A stretch of DNA of 64,000 nt from Pseudoalteromonas sp. NC201. Lineage in GTDB: Bacteria; Pseudomonadota; Gammaproteobacteria; Enterobacterales; Alteromonadaceae. The notes under the pieces are model-generated. The model was not told the DNA's origin. It ran no database searches and saw only the letters and a list, made by a program, of their open reading frames with translations. The first letter of the stretch is position 1, and each line of letters opens with the position of its first letter. The stretch lies in contig NZ_CP022522.1 in assembly GCF_002850255.1 (NCBI RefSeq), forward strand, positions 1,859,125 through 1,923,124, given 5' to 3'. The position numbers and the translations under genes are program-made. Below are positions 7,695 to 15,604 of the stretch, piece after piece.

Positions 7695-8549
7695 TTATTT
7701 GAGCAGGGCTTGCACTTGTTCTGCCGCATCCCGTATGTACTTGCCAGCAAACAAGTTTGCTTGCACCAGAAGAGGATATAAGCGATAAATGTCTAAACGT
7801 TCAGGTGAATTTTCTGCGAGTGGATAGATAGACTCGTAACCACGATAGAAGTCATCTGGTAGTGGAGCGAATAACGAAGCCATCGCAATATCAACTTCTC
7901 TATCACCATAATAGCAAGCAGGGGAAAATAGCACGGGTTTTTGATGGCTAAAGCCAATGTTACCATGCCAAAAATTACCGTGAACTAGAGACGGTTGAAC
8001 TTGGTGTGGAAGAAGTGGCTTAAGCTGCTCCACAAATGTGTCGATATCAGTGAGGATAATCCCTTTTTCAGCGAGCAGTTGTAGTTGCCAACCAATTCTT
8101 TCCTCAGCAAAAAAAACTTCCCATTTTTTGTGCCATTGATTTGGTTGCGGCAGCTCATGAATGTAATTGTCTTCTTCTAGGCCGTACATTTCCTGTTCAT
8201 GACGTTGGTGCATTTTAGCAAGGCTTTGACCGCACTCAAGCCAGTTTTCATTGCGATGATCTAGTTCTAACCATTCCAGTACAATAAAACAAAATTCAAC
8301 ACTCGTACCCAGTGTTATTGTATCGGCCACGAGGAAATCAGAGTCGCGAATAAGCTTTTCACGATTAGATGCTTCACACTCAAATCGCTCTAAAGCTTGA
8401 ATAGGAGCTACTTTGACCAAAAATTGATGGGTATCGTCTGCAATCTTATAAAGTTTTTTAGACCCATAACTTTTTAAGGTTTGCTTCGAAGAAAACTCAA
8501 ATGCGTCATGGAGAGATTCAGAGATTTGTTGGTTGACTTTGTTCCACAT
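7695..8549 (-). CDS. Fructosamine kinase / YniA family protein with altered catalytic residues
   Basis: A 284-residue protein of the fructosamine-kinase (APH-like) fold. It shows the N-lobe (residues ~20-90), the catalytic loop VHGNFWHGN and the later ACYYGDREVDIAM motif. Active relatives phosphorylate ketoamines on glycated proteins or small sugars, starting protein deglycation. Here the catalytic-loop Asp of HGDLWxGN is Asn, and the metal-binding Asp of xDPAxYYGDRE is Ser (LFSPACYYGD). Both changes are plain in the codons (AAT and TCC on the minus strand). It may be a pseudokinase or use altered chemistry. It is downstream of nothing obvious and divergent from the DUF445 gene. Confidence 0.8.
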   Translation of the reverse strand: MWNKVNQQISESLHDAFEFSSKQTLKSYGSKKLYKIADDTHQFLVKVAPIQALERFECEASNREKLIRDSDFLVADTITLGTSVEFCFIVLEWLELDHRNENWLECGQSLAKMHQRHEQEMYGLEEDNYIHELPQPNQWHKKWEVFFAEERIGWQLQLLAEKGIILTDIDTFVEQLKPLLPHQVQPSLVHGNFWHGNIGFSHQKPVLFSPACYYGDREVDIAMASLFAPLPDDFYRGYESIYPLAENSPERLDIYRLYPLLVQANLFAGKYIRDAAEQVQALLK

Positions 8550-8674
8550 AAGTTAGATCCAACATATTCACTTACTCTAAAATATGGTTGAAATTCTCAA
8601 GATCACAAATACTTGAGGCCTTTTTCTAAAAAAAATAAAATATCATGTCTGTCATTTTATCCAAGGGAAGTACA

Positions 8675-9367
8675 TTGAATAAAAATATCATCACCAATCT
8701 ACTGGCGATACTGCTAACCGGTACTGGCTTCGCACTGGAAAACGATGTGTTGTTTTCGGTTGGATTGTTTGCACTATCTGGTGCAATGACGAATTGGTTA
8801 GCGGTACATATGTTATTTGAGAAAGTGCCTTTCCTCTACGGTTCAGGGGTTATCACGCTTAAATTCGAGTCGTTTAAAACGTCGATTCGAGAGCTCATCT
8901 TGAGCGAGTTCTTTAGTAAAGAAAAACTAGAAAAGTTTCTCGGCAAGGAGCACCCAAAGTTTGACTTGGCACCTATCGCTAATAAAGTCGATTTAAATCC
9001 TGCGTTCGACCGTTTGTTAAGTGTGATTGAGGCGTCTCAATTTGGCGCGATGTTACAGATGTTTGGTGGGACTGAAGCTGTACAACCGTTGCGAGAACCA
9101 TTTATAGAGAAAATGCGATTAGCAATAGTTGAGCTTGGTGAACAGCCAGAGTTTGATGCTGCAATTGGTGAGTCACTCAGTAATGGCCTACTTGGCGATG
9201 ATTTACATCAAACCATTGAAAAAGCGGTAGATGAGCGACTTAATGAGCTAACGCCGCAAATGGTAAAGGAAATTGTACAAACCATGATTAAGACTCACTT
9301 AGGTTGGTTAGTTGTGTGGGGTGGGGTTTTCGGTGGTCTATTTGGGTTGTTGGCTGCAATCGTATAG
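8675..9367 (+). CDS. DUF445 family membrane protein
   Basis: About 230 residues: an N-terminal hydrophobic hairpin (LLAILLTGTGFAL, then LFALSGAMTNWLAVHMLFEK, a DUF445-type motif), a soluble helical middle, and a C-terminal membrane anchor rich in Gly (LVVWGGVFGGLFGLLAAIV). The TTG at 8675 has a well-placed ribosome site (AAGGGA, 8663-8668). The upstream ATG at 8645 has none, so the shorter form is preferred. The function of the family is unknown. It ends at a hairpin shared with the convergent DUF3718 gene. Confidence 0.75.
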   Translation: MNKNIITNLLAILLTGTGFALENDVLFSVGLFALSGAMTNWLAVHMLFEKVPFLYGSGVITLKFESFKTSIRELILSEFFSKEKLEKFLGKEHPKFDLAPIANKVDLNPAFDRLLSVIEASQFGAMLQMFGGTEAVQPLREPFIEKMRLAIVELGEQPEFDAAIGESLSNGLLGDDLHQTIEKAVDERLNELTPQMVKEIVQTMIKTHLGWLVVWGGVFGGLFGLLAAIV

Positions 9368-9373
9368 TAGAAA

Positions 9374-9409
9374 AAGGCGTAGTCAGGGATTGCTACGCCT
9401 TGCTTTTTT
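9374..9409. terminator. Bidirectional intrinsic terminator
   Basis: A 9-bp stem AAGGCGTAG/CTACGCCTT (9374-9382 and 9393-9401) is followed on the plus strand by GCTTTTTTG and preceded by AAAAA, giving a T-run on the minus strand too. It separates the convergent DUF445 and DUF3718 genes. Confidence 0.8.
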
Positions 9410-9431
9410 GTTTACAAACATGTCGACATGC

Positions 9432-9776
9432 CTACTTTGAACCTGAGACAAAAATAGTCTTTTGGTCTATTTGAGCGATGTCTTTGATGCTGGTCCGTGT
9501 ACTGCTGTCTACACCGAGGAAATCAGCGGCTTTGTTGAATCCATAGGTGGCTGCAAATTTACCTATTGGCATATCATTACAGTGTAGTTTTTCCTCGACA
9601 ACTCGTTTTTTGAGGTGGTTATCTTTAATGGTGTGGAACAGGTGGATTCTATTGTCTTTGACAACCGACATACAAACTTTGGTGGCTCTGCTATCATCCG
9701 CAGCAACAAAATCTGCTGCAGAAGTTGTTCCTACTACTAAAAGCGAGGTTGCACATACTAAATTTAACAGTTTCAT
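9432..9776 (-). CDS. DUF3718-type small exported protein
   Basis: A 114-residue protein with signal peptide (MKLLNLVCATSLLVVGTTSA, cut before ADFVAADD). The mature part has two cysteines (KVCMSVV and KLHCNDMP) that could form a disulfide, and the sequence MPIGKFAATYGFNKAADFL that I associate with DUF3718. Several such small periplasmic proteins occur in Pseudoalteromonas and Shewanella; no function is known. It is a single gene, with a long non-coding stretch upstream. Confidence 0.6.
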   Translation of the reverse strand: MKLLNLVCATSLLVVGTTSAADFVAADDSRATKVCMSVVKDNRIHLFHTIKDNHLKKRVVEEKLHCNDMPIGKFAATYGFNKAADFLGVDSSTRTSIKDIAQIDQKTIFVSGSK

Positions 9777-10217
9777 GATTAGCTCCTTGGCTATCTCTAG
9801 GACACGTTATTAGTATTGCGAAAGTTTTCATGTAATGCTGTAAACCAAGTAATTCTGAATGTAATAGAGTATGTCAAATGTGTACAAGAATTCTAACTGC
9901 ATGTAAAATATTGGATTATTTTATTTCTGAAGATACAGATAGTTGAAACTTTTTTTGCTATAAAATACTATTATCGATAATTTAACACCTCATTCTTACA
10001 TTTACCTCTTATCTGCTACTTGTGTGTCAAAACGTGTCAATATAGATGCTAATTTACATTTTGTAATGGCAGCTAAGCCTTTTCAAATTACTCACTGATG
10101 ACAACATGCGTTATAATATCCGGACGTTCGTCGTAATTACTTGTGACTGAAGCTCATAATTGCGTAAAGTGCGATGGCATGAGTTAAAGTCACAAAAAAC
10201 AATAGAGATGACAAAAA
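9777..10217. other. 441-bp intergenic region between divergent genes
   Basis: AT-rich and without a convincing gene. It holds a perfect 10-bp palindrome TTATCGATAA at 9971-9980, a 7-bp direct repeat GTGTCAA at 10024-10030 and 10034-10040 (10-bp period), and a promoter at 10088-10117, the last listed separately. The remaining sequence shows nothing I can interpret. Confidence 0.6.
10088..10117 (+). promoter_or_regulatory. Candidate sigma-70 promoter of the amidohydrolase pair
   Basis: A perfect -10 TATAAT (10112-10117) lies 18 bp after a weak -35 TTACTC (10088-10093). The predicted start is near 10124, giving a ~95-nt leader. The weak -35 would fit activation from the direct repeat at 10024-10040. 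Confidence 0.5.
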
Positions 10218-11600
10218 ATGTATAAATTTGCTCCCTCCATAGTCGTAGCTGGCATTGCCGCAGCTTTGATGGGCTGTCAGGATAATGGCCCACAAAAAGA
10301 AAAAGTTACCATAGAGAAAAACCCATACCCAAGTACTTACAAGCCTGTACCTTCTCAATCAACCCTAATCACTAATGCAACCGTTCTGACCGGAACCGGT
10401 GAAAAGATAGAACAAGGTGATGTATTTATTGTTGACGGTAAAATCAAGCAAGTTGGTAAAGACCTATCTGTCACGGCAGATATTACCATTGATGCTGAAG
10501 GTAAATGGGTAACACCTGGCATCATCGATGTACACTCTCATTTAGGGGCTTACCCCAGCCCAAGCGTAGAATCGCACAGTGATGGTAATGAAATGATTAA
10601 TCCTAATACTTCACAAGTATGGGTTGAGCATTCTGTATGGCCGCAAGATCCTGGCTTTAACCGAGCTAGAGAAGGGGGGATCACCACGCTACAAATCTTA
10701 CCTGGCTCTGCAAACCTATTTGGTGGTCGTGGTGTTACCTTAAAGAATGTGCCAGCACCAACAATGCAAGCAATGAAATTCCCAGATGCGCCATATGGAT
10801 TAAAGATGGCATGTGGTGAGAATCCAAAGCGTGTATATGGCTCCAAAGGTGTTGCCCCTTATACTCGCATGGGTAACATGGCAGGATACCGTGAAGCTTG
10901 GATTGAAGCTGGTGAATATAAGCGCGCTTGGGAACAGTACGAAGCCGAATATGCTGCTGGCTTGAATCCGGATGCACCAAAACGTGATATCAAGTTCGAT
11001 ACGCTTCGTGGTGTGCTAGATGGTGAAATCTTGATCCATAACCATTGTTACAAAGCGGAAGAAATGGCAATGATGATTGACTTGTCTAAAGAGTTTGGTT
11101 ATCACGCAGGAACCTTCCACCACGGTATTGAAGCATACAAGATTGCTGATTTGTTAGGTGAAAACGGTAACTGTGCAGCGCTGTGGCCAGATTGGTGGGG
11201 CTTTAAGATGGAAGCCTATGATATGGTTCAGGAAAACGTTGCAATTGTTGATGCAGTGAAAAACTCATGTGCAATTGTTCACTCGGATTCAGATACCACA
11301 ATTCAACGCTTGAATCATGAAGCCGCAAAAGTGATGAACACGGCTAACCAGTCTGGCTTTAACATCAACGAACAGCATGCAATTAAATGGATCACCTCGA
11401 ACGCTGCTAAATCGTTAGGCATTCAGGATAAAACAGGATCGCTTGAGCAAGGCAAACAAGCCGATGTAGTAATTTGGAACACCAACCCGTTTAGCGTGTA
11501 CTCTCGTGCAGAGCAGGTCTTTGTGGATGGTGGTAAAGTCTATGATCGTCACGATGAAAAATATCAAGCGGTTAGTGATTTTATGTTAGGTCAAAAGTAA
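10218..11600 (+). CDS. Exported amidohydrolase (lipoprotein), metal-binding
   Basis: A 460-residue protein with a lipoprotein-type start (hydrophobic stretch, then LMGC at about residue 20). The amidohydrolase core begins LITNATVLTGTGEKIEQGD. Metal ligands are present: the HxH of IIDVHSHLG (residue ~104), later His residues (HNHCY, YHAGTFHHG) and the Asp in IVHSDSD. Relatives annotated as imidazolonepropionase-like amidohydrolases hydrolyse cyclic amides or peptide-like substrates such as Xaa-Pro dipeptides; this substrate is unknown. It forms a two-gene operon with the next amidohydrolase (12-bp gap). Confidence 0.85.
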   Translation: MYKFAPSIVVAGIAAALMGCQDNGPQKEKVTIEKNPYPSTYKPVPSQSTLITNATVLTGTGEKIEQGDVFIVDGKIKQVGKDLSVTADITIDAEGKWVTPGIIDVHSHLGAYPSPSVESHSDGNEMINPNTSQVWVEHSVWPQDPGFNRAREGGITTLQILPGSANLFGGRGVTLKNVPAPTMQAMKFPDAPYGLKMACGENPKRVYGSKGVAPYTRMGNMAGYREAWIEAGEYKRAWEQYEAEYAAGLNPDAPKRDIKFDTLRGVLDGEILIHNHCYKAEEMAMMIDLSKEFGYHAGTFHHGIEAYKIADLLGENGNCAALWPDWWGFKMEAYDMVQENVAIVDAVKNSCAIVHSDSDTTIQRLNHEAAKVMNTANQSGFNINEQHAIKWITSNAAKSLGIQDKTGSLEQGKQADVVIWNTNPFSVYSRAEQVFVDGGKVYDRHDEKYQAVSDFMLGQK

Positions 11601-11612
11601 GGAGTTGATGAG

Positions 11613-12842
11613 ATGAAAACCATGAAACTAACCATGATCACTAGCGCATTGCTAGCTCACTCTGTTGCTTTTGCCAATGTTACTGCAATTACTAATGCAA
11701 CGATCCACACCGCGACAGATGCTGGCGTTCTTGAAGGCGCGACCTTAGTTATCGAGAACAGTAAAATAAAAGCGATTAATCCAGACAACGTGACTGCTGA
11801 TGTAACGATTGACGCCAGCGGTAAGGTTGTCACGCCAGGCTTTATCGGCTCAATGAACCAACTTGGTTTAGTTGAAGTTGGTGCTGTTGCTGCTTCTCGT
11901 GATGCTGGTGATGACGATGCCGGCGCAGACTTTGACGCAAGCACCGCATTTAATCCACGTAGTAGCTTAATTGCCTATGCAAGGAAAGGCGGTGTAACGC
12001 AAAACTTTGTCGCGCCTTGGGGTGGTAAAAGTGAGTTTGCAGGGCTCGGTTTTGTTGTTGACTTATCTGGTGAATTTAACAGTGTGACCGACAAGCAAAC
12101 AGCGTTAATTATTCATCTGGGTGCCAAAAGCAAAGGGTCTCGTGCAAAAGCGTTAGATAACGTTGTTAAAAAGTTTGAAGCACAGCAAGAAAAGCTTGCT
12201 AAGAAAGACAAAAAAGACGAGGGAAAACCGAGTTCAGAAGAACAGGTGTTAACTCAAGTGCTTGCGGGTGATATGCCTGTGATTGCGACGCTTTCAAGAG
12301 CGTCGGATATTCTTGAAGCGATTAAGCTAAAAGAAAAGTTTGGTTTAGATCTGATTATTCAGGGGGCAGATGATGCGGTAGTGGTCGCTGAGCAATTAGC
12401 TGAGGCGAAAGTACCAGTTATTTTGAGTGCGGTATCAAACCTACCAGCTAGCTTTGACTCAATGCATGCAAGTCTAGATAACGCAGGTAAGCTTGAGAAA
12501 GCAGGTGTCAATGTCATCCTGTCAATTGGTGGTGATGGTAGTCATAACGTCTACCAGCTACGTTTTGATGCAGGTATTGCTGTAGCAAATGGCATGAGTC
12601 ATGAAGGCGCACTTAAGGCGGTTACCGCTAACCCTGCGAAAGCACTGGGCATTGATGGCGGTGTGATTGAAGCAGGTAAACGTGCAGACATCGTAATGTG
12701 GAGTGCGGATCCTTTCGAATTCAGCACCACAATCGATAAAATCTGGATCAATGGTGAGGAAGTGTCTACTGAGTCACGCCACGATAAACTAAGAGACAGA
12801 TATACGACAGATTCTGATATGCCAAGAGCGTATACGAAGTAA
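11613..12842 (+). CDS. Exported amidohydrolase-like protein without the HxH motif
   Basis: A 409-residue protein with a signal peptide (ending SVAFA, cut before NVTAITNA). It has the same composite beta-sandwich start (ITNATIHTATDAGVLEGA) and C-terminal sandwich (GKRADIVMWSADPF) as its neighbour. The barrel lacks catalytic metal ligands: where the first protein has VHSH this one has GFIGSMNQLG, and later conserved His/Asp positions are also missing. A Lys/Glu-rich stretch (KKDKKDEGKPSSEE) interrupts the middle. It may be a non-catalytic partner in a heteromer, or bind rather than cleave substrate. The ribosome site AAGGAG precedes the start closely. Confidence 0.8.
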   Translation: MKTMKLTMITSALLAHSVAFANVTAITNATIHTATDAGVLEGATLVIENSKIKAINPDNVTADVTIDASGKVVTPGFIGSMNQLGLVEVGAVAASRDAGDDDAGADFDASTAFNPRSSLIAYARKGGVTQNFVAPWGGKSEFAGLGFVVDLSGEFNSVTDKQTALIIHLGAKSKGSRAKALDNVVKKFEAQQEKLAKKDKKDEGKPSSEEQVLTQVLAGDMPVIATLSRASDILEAIKLKEKFGLDLIIQGADDAVVVAEQLAEAKVPVILSAVSNLPASFDSMHASLDNAGKLEKAGVNVILSIGGDGSHNVYQLRFDAGIAVANGMSHEGALKAVTANPAKALGIDGGVIEAGKRADIVMWSADPFEFSTTIDKIWINGEEVSTESRHDKLRDRYTTDSDMPRAYTK

Positions 12843-12855
12843 TGTTTTTATACAG

Positions 12856-12877
12856 GGCCTCATTTGAGGCCTTTTTT
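12856..12877 (+). terminator. Intrinsic terminator after the amidohydrolase operon
   Basis: GGCCTCA/TGAGGCC stem (12856-12871) with a two-base centre, effectively a short loop, followed by TTTTTT. Confidence 0.85.
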
Positions 12878-12894
12878 AATTCGGTTGTCCCGTC

Positions 12895-13224
12895 CTAAAT
12901 ACATTTGGCGGGTTTTGGCAACCCCGCTATTTTTGTCGCTTGTTTGGCTGGACCTTTTGGAAATAACTTATACAAATAGATGCTATTGCCTTTATCCTCG
13001 CCTAGTGCTTTAGCCATTGCCTTTACCAGCATACGGATCGCGGGGCTGGTATTGTATTCGAGATAAAAATTTCTCACAAACTCAATGACTTCCCAATGTG
13101 CATCTGAAAGCTCAATATTTTCTTCTGCGGCTAGAAGTGGTGCTAAATCTTTAGTCCATTGAGTATGGTCTAGCAAATAGCCTTGTTTATCTGTCTCGAT
13201 AGTTTGGTTGTTAAATTCTAGCAT
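12895..13224 (-). CDS. tusE: TusE, sulfur relay protein (DsrC family)
   Basis: About 109 residues from ATG 13224 ([12 protein letters not shown]); an earlier in-frame TTG at 13236 would overlap tusB. It shows the DsrC fold signature ([15 protein letters not shown], then [11 protein letters not shown]) and the C-terminal arm ending GLPKPAKCI, with the penultimate conserved Cys that accepts persulfide sulfur. TusE takes sulfur from TusBCD and hands it to MnmA for 2-thiolation of U34 in tRNAs for Lys, Glu and Gln. It is the last gene of tusDCBE; in E. coli tusE is separate, next to yccA. Confidence 0.95.
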   Translation of the reverse strand: MLEFNNQTIETDKQGYLLDHTQWTKDLAPLLAAEENIELSDAHWEVIEFVRNFYLEYNTSPAIRMLVKAMAKALGEDKGNSIYLYKLFPKGPAKQATKIAGLPKPAKCI

Positions 13225-13229
13225 GATGA

Positions 13230-13484
13230 TTACCAAGTAATTGAATTGTTCATAGTCATGGTCAGCTCAACCCAATCTTTGTCAGAAATAAGCTTTACTC
13301 CGGCTTCTGGGACAATACCTCTGGCACTGGCGCAAGTTTGCAGCATCACCACATTTGCATCTCCAGCTGAGATACGCGTTTGCCCAAAGCAGCCATCATT
13401 ACATAATAAAATTGTGTCTTGATGGGATACAAACTGCAGCTGATCGCATGCTTCTATACTAGAAATAATATGTAGCGTACTCAT
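13230..13484 (-). CDS. tusB: TusB, sulfur relay subunit (DsrH family)
   Basis: An 84-residue DsrH-like protein ([18 protein letters not shown], then LLCNDGCFG and later SDKDWVELT). It forms the TusBCD heterohexamer that relays persulfide sulfur from TusA to TusE during mnm5s2U synthesis. Its start overlaps the end of tusC by 4 bp, so translation is coupled. The subunit has no conserved catalytic Cys, consistent with a structural role. Confidence 0.9.
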   Translation of the reverse strand: MSTLHIISSIEACDQLQFVSHQDTILLCNDGCFGQTRISAGDANVVMLQTCASARGIVPEAGVKLISDKDWVELTMTMNNSITW

Positions 13485-13840
13485 AGTGTCACCACAAAGT
13501 CATGTTGTTTGATTAACGCAAGGATTTCATGTTGATTTTTGATTTCAGTAGCAACAGCAAGGGAGTGTACCGATACGTTAAACTCCTCCATCGCTGACTG
13601 ACAGACATAAACCCGCTCGACATCATAAATTTCCAGAGTTTTTAATTGTTTAAACATGTCTTTTAAACCCAGTATTGGCGCATTGAGGGTTTTCTGGAGT
13701 GATAGCACAGCAGAACCGGTAAAAAGCCAGCTTACTTGTTGATCAATCGCTGCATAGATTAGTGCGACATCCAGCGCTTCTTTCAGGCTATTTTGGTCAA
13801 ATGGACTGGTTTGAGAAATGATTAACACGTTTTTACTCAT
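13481..13840 (-). CDS. tusC: TusC, sulfur relay subunit (DsrF family)
   Basis: A 119-residue DsrE/F-fold protein, with the family opening NVLIISQTSPFDQNSLKEAL and the helix LDVALIYAAIDQQVSWLFTG. It is a structural subunit of the TusBCD complex. It overlaps tusD upstream by 4 bp and tusB downstream by 4 bp, a tightly coupled arrangement. Confidence 0.9.
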   Translation of the reverse strand: MSKNVLIISQTSPFDQNSLKEALDVALIYAAIDQQVSWLFTGSAVLSLQKTLNAPILGLKDMFKQLKTLEIYDVERVYVCQSAMEEFNVSVHSLAVATEIKNQHEILALIKQHDFVVTL

Positions 13841-14190
13841 TTAAACTGCATCCACTTATCAGACTTACTCGAGATCATGGCAAACTCCGCAAGGCCAGCA
13901 ACGGTGAAAGGGCTAACGTCTTCGATGCTAACGCCGCGTTTTTCCGCAGCTGTGACACACAGCAACAGGGGGATCCCTTTATCTTTGATGCGTTGCCAAA
14001 GTGCGTTGACTTGCAATTCGTCGGAAGCGTGTACGATATTTTGACTGGCGTGATAAACACCATCTTGGTATAAAAAGATACACGCGATTTGATGGTCACT
14101 TTTAATAGCGGCATCGACATACCGTTCTAGTAAAGTTAACTTTGACTGTGCAGCTACGCCAAAGTGAACTGATATGGCTATTTGACTCAA
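13837..14190 (-). CDS. tusD: TusD, catalytic sulfur relay subunit (DsrE family)
   Basis: A 117-residue DsrE-fold protein. Cys78 in PLLLCVTAAEKRGV lies at the position of the persulfide-carrying Cys78 of E. coli TusD. The start codon is TTG (14190), with no strong ribosome site. It overlaps the TGA of a four-codon reading frame (ATG at 14197), itself only a few bases after the BI-1 terminator hairpin. This suggests re-initiation and limited readthrough as expression control. First gene of tusDCBE. Confidence 0.9.
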   Translation of the reverse strand: MSQIAISVHFGVAAQSKLTLLERYVDAAIKSDHQIACIFLYQDGVYHASQNIVHASDELQVNALWQRIKDKGIPLLLCVTAAEKRGVSIEDVSPFTVAGLAEFAMISSKSDKWMQFK

Positions 14191-14201
14191 ATTTTACTCA
14201 T

Positions 14202-14229
14202 AAAAAAAGCCCCGTAATGGGGCTTATTT
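14202..14229 (-). terminator. Intrinsic terminator/attenuator between the BI-1 gene and tusD
   Basis: Stem AGCCCC/GGGGCT (14208-14224) with loop GTAAT; on the minus strand it is followed by a run of seven T. It lies only 12 bp before the tusD start codon, so tusDCBE is read either by readthrough or from a promoter inside or near the BI-1 gene. Confidence 0.85.
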
Positions 14230-14245
14230 TATCAGAAATTCTGAG

Positions 14246-14911
14246 TTAGTCATCCGACGCGCCTAAAAGGGCAAGGATACTGGTAAATAAGTTATAAATA
14301 CTTAAATACAAGCTCACAGTTGCAAGCACGTAGTTTGTCTCGCCGCCGTTGATAATTCGGCTTGTATCATAAAGGATAAAGCCAGACATTAATAACACGA
14401 CTGCCGCGTTAATTGCCATAAACGCGATGCTAGATCCAATGAACAAGTTTACTAGGCTTGAGATAATAACCACGATTAAACCAACCGTTAAAAAGCCACC
14501 CATAAATGAGAAGTCTTTTTTCGTAGTTAGTGCATAAGCTGATAAACCGAAGAAAATTAACGCTGTTGTGCCAAGTGCTTGTGCTATCAACATGCCACCA
14601 TTTGGTAGTGCAGCATAGTGATTAAGCATAGGCCCAAGGCCGAAGCCTAAAATACCAGTAAATAAGAATACAAGACCGATAGCAGAAGATGAGTTTGCTT
14701 TTTTACCGATAACAAAAAGCAAACCAAATGCAACTAATGAACAAACAATACCGGTAAATGCTGGTAATGCCATTGTCATTGAAATTGCGGCTGTTACTGC
14801 ACTAAACGCTAATGTCATTGCCAACAGGAAGTAAGTGTTTTTCAACACTTTGTTTGTTTCCATTGTCGACATGACAGGTTTTGCAGTGTTGTATGAATGA
14901 TTGAATGCCAT
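14246..14911 (-). CDS. Bax inhibitor-1/YccA family membrane protein
   Basis: A 221-residue protein with seven hydrophobic segments after a short soluble N-terminus (MAFNHSYNTAKPVMSTMETNKVLKNTYFL is the usual YccA-type start region). The last segments include SGFILYDTSRIINGGETNYV, containing the family's FxxYDTxxI motif with its conserved Asp, and the end is YNLFTSILALLGASDD. E. coli YccA modulates the membrane protease FtsH; other family members leak Ca2+ or act in membrane quality control. The tie with tus genes is conserved: in E. coli yccA is next to tusE. Confidence 0.9.
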   Translation of the reverse strand: MAFNHSYNTAKPVMSTMETNKVLKNTYFLLAMTLAFSAVTAAISMTMALPAFTGIVCSLVAFGLLFVIGKKANSSSAIGLVFLFTGILGFGLGPMLNHYAALPNGGMLIAQALGTTALIFFGLSAYALTTKKDFSFMGGFLTVGLIVVIISSLVNLFIGSSIAFMAINAAVVLLMSGFILYDTSRIINGGETNYVLATVSLYLSIYNLFTSILALLGASDD

Positions 14912-15167
14912 GATTCAAGCTCCTTAATAAAACATGCTGATCCCAAAAATAACTAAGATAAGAGTATCAATTGTTATATGTTGGGGCAATGATTTCTGGA
15001 TCAATATCTGTCGTTAATTGGGTCTCTACAGTAATATTTACTCAATACGTAAGACTTTGAATATTTTCAAAAGTTCGCTGAAATATCTAAAATACGCATA
15101 ATTTTGACTGGTTCTTAGACGATTGAGCCAAATTTTACGCAAATGATCAAATAATTGAAAAAAAAGC

Positions 15168-15196
15168 TTCACAAGCGCATAGGGATTCTCTATTAT
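15168..15196 (+). promoter_or_regulatory. Promoter of the tRNA-Ser pair
   Basis: TTCACA (15168-15173) and TATTAT (15191-15196) are 17 bp apart. They are followed by a GC-rich discriminator (CGCCCCG) typical of stringently controlled stable-RNA promoters. Transcription would start about 5 nt before the first tRNA. Confidence 0.65.
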
Positions 15197-15208
15197 TCGC
15201 CCCGCTGC

Positions 15209-15299
15209 GGAGAGATGGCTGAGTGGTTGAAAGCACCGGTCTTGAAAACCGGCATACGTTAATAGCGTATCTAGGGTTCAAATCCCTATCTCTCCGCCA
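15209..15299 (+). tRNA. tRNA-Ser(UGA), copy 1
   Basis: A 91-nt class II tRNA with encoded CCA. The acceptor is GGAGAGA/TCTCTCC, the anticodon stem CCGGT/ACCGG encloses loop CTTGAAA (anticodon TGA), there is a long variable arm CATACGTTAATAGCGTAT, and the T-arm is AGGGTTCAAATCCCT. Confidence 0.97.
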
Positions 15300-15341
15300 C
15301 TTATTTTAGATTCGTGCTATTAAGCGTGGATCATAGGTTTT

Positions 15342-15432
15342 GGAGAGATGGCTGAGTGGTTGAAAGCACCGGTCTTGAAAACCGGCATACGTTAATAGCG
15401 TATCTAGGGTTCAAATCCCTATCTCTCCGCCA
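15342..15432 (+). tRNA. tRNA-Ser(UGA), copy 2
   Basis: Identical along all 91 nt to the first copy, 42 bp downstream of it and part of the same transcript. A strong terminator follows within 6 bp. Confidence 0.97.
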
Positions 15433-15437
15433 CATTT

Positions 15438-15464
15438 AAAGCCCTCATATTTGAGGGCTTTTTT
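15438..15464 (+). terminator. Intrinsic terminator of the tRNA-Ser operon
   Basis: Stem AAAGCCCTCA/TTGAGGGCTTT (15438-15460) with a small TAT loop region, then TTTTT. Confidence 0.9.
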
Positions 15465-15604
15465 GTTTCTGATAACAGAAATCTCCGGTCACCAATATAC
15501 TCTCGATAAAAATACCTATTAGACCAAAGTCGGCTAGTGCAGAGGCACTGCTTGCACAATACTCAGTAGTGTTGAATGAATAATTAGTGTAGAGAGTGTT
15601 GAAT

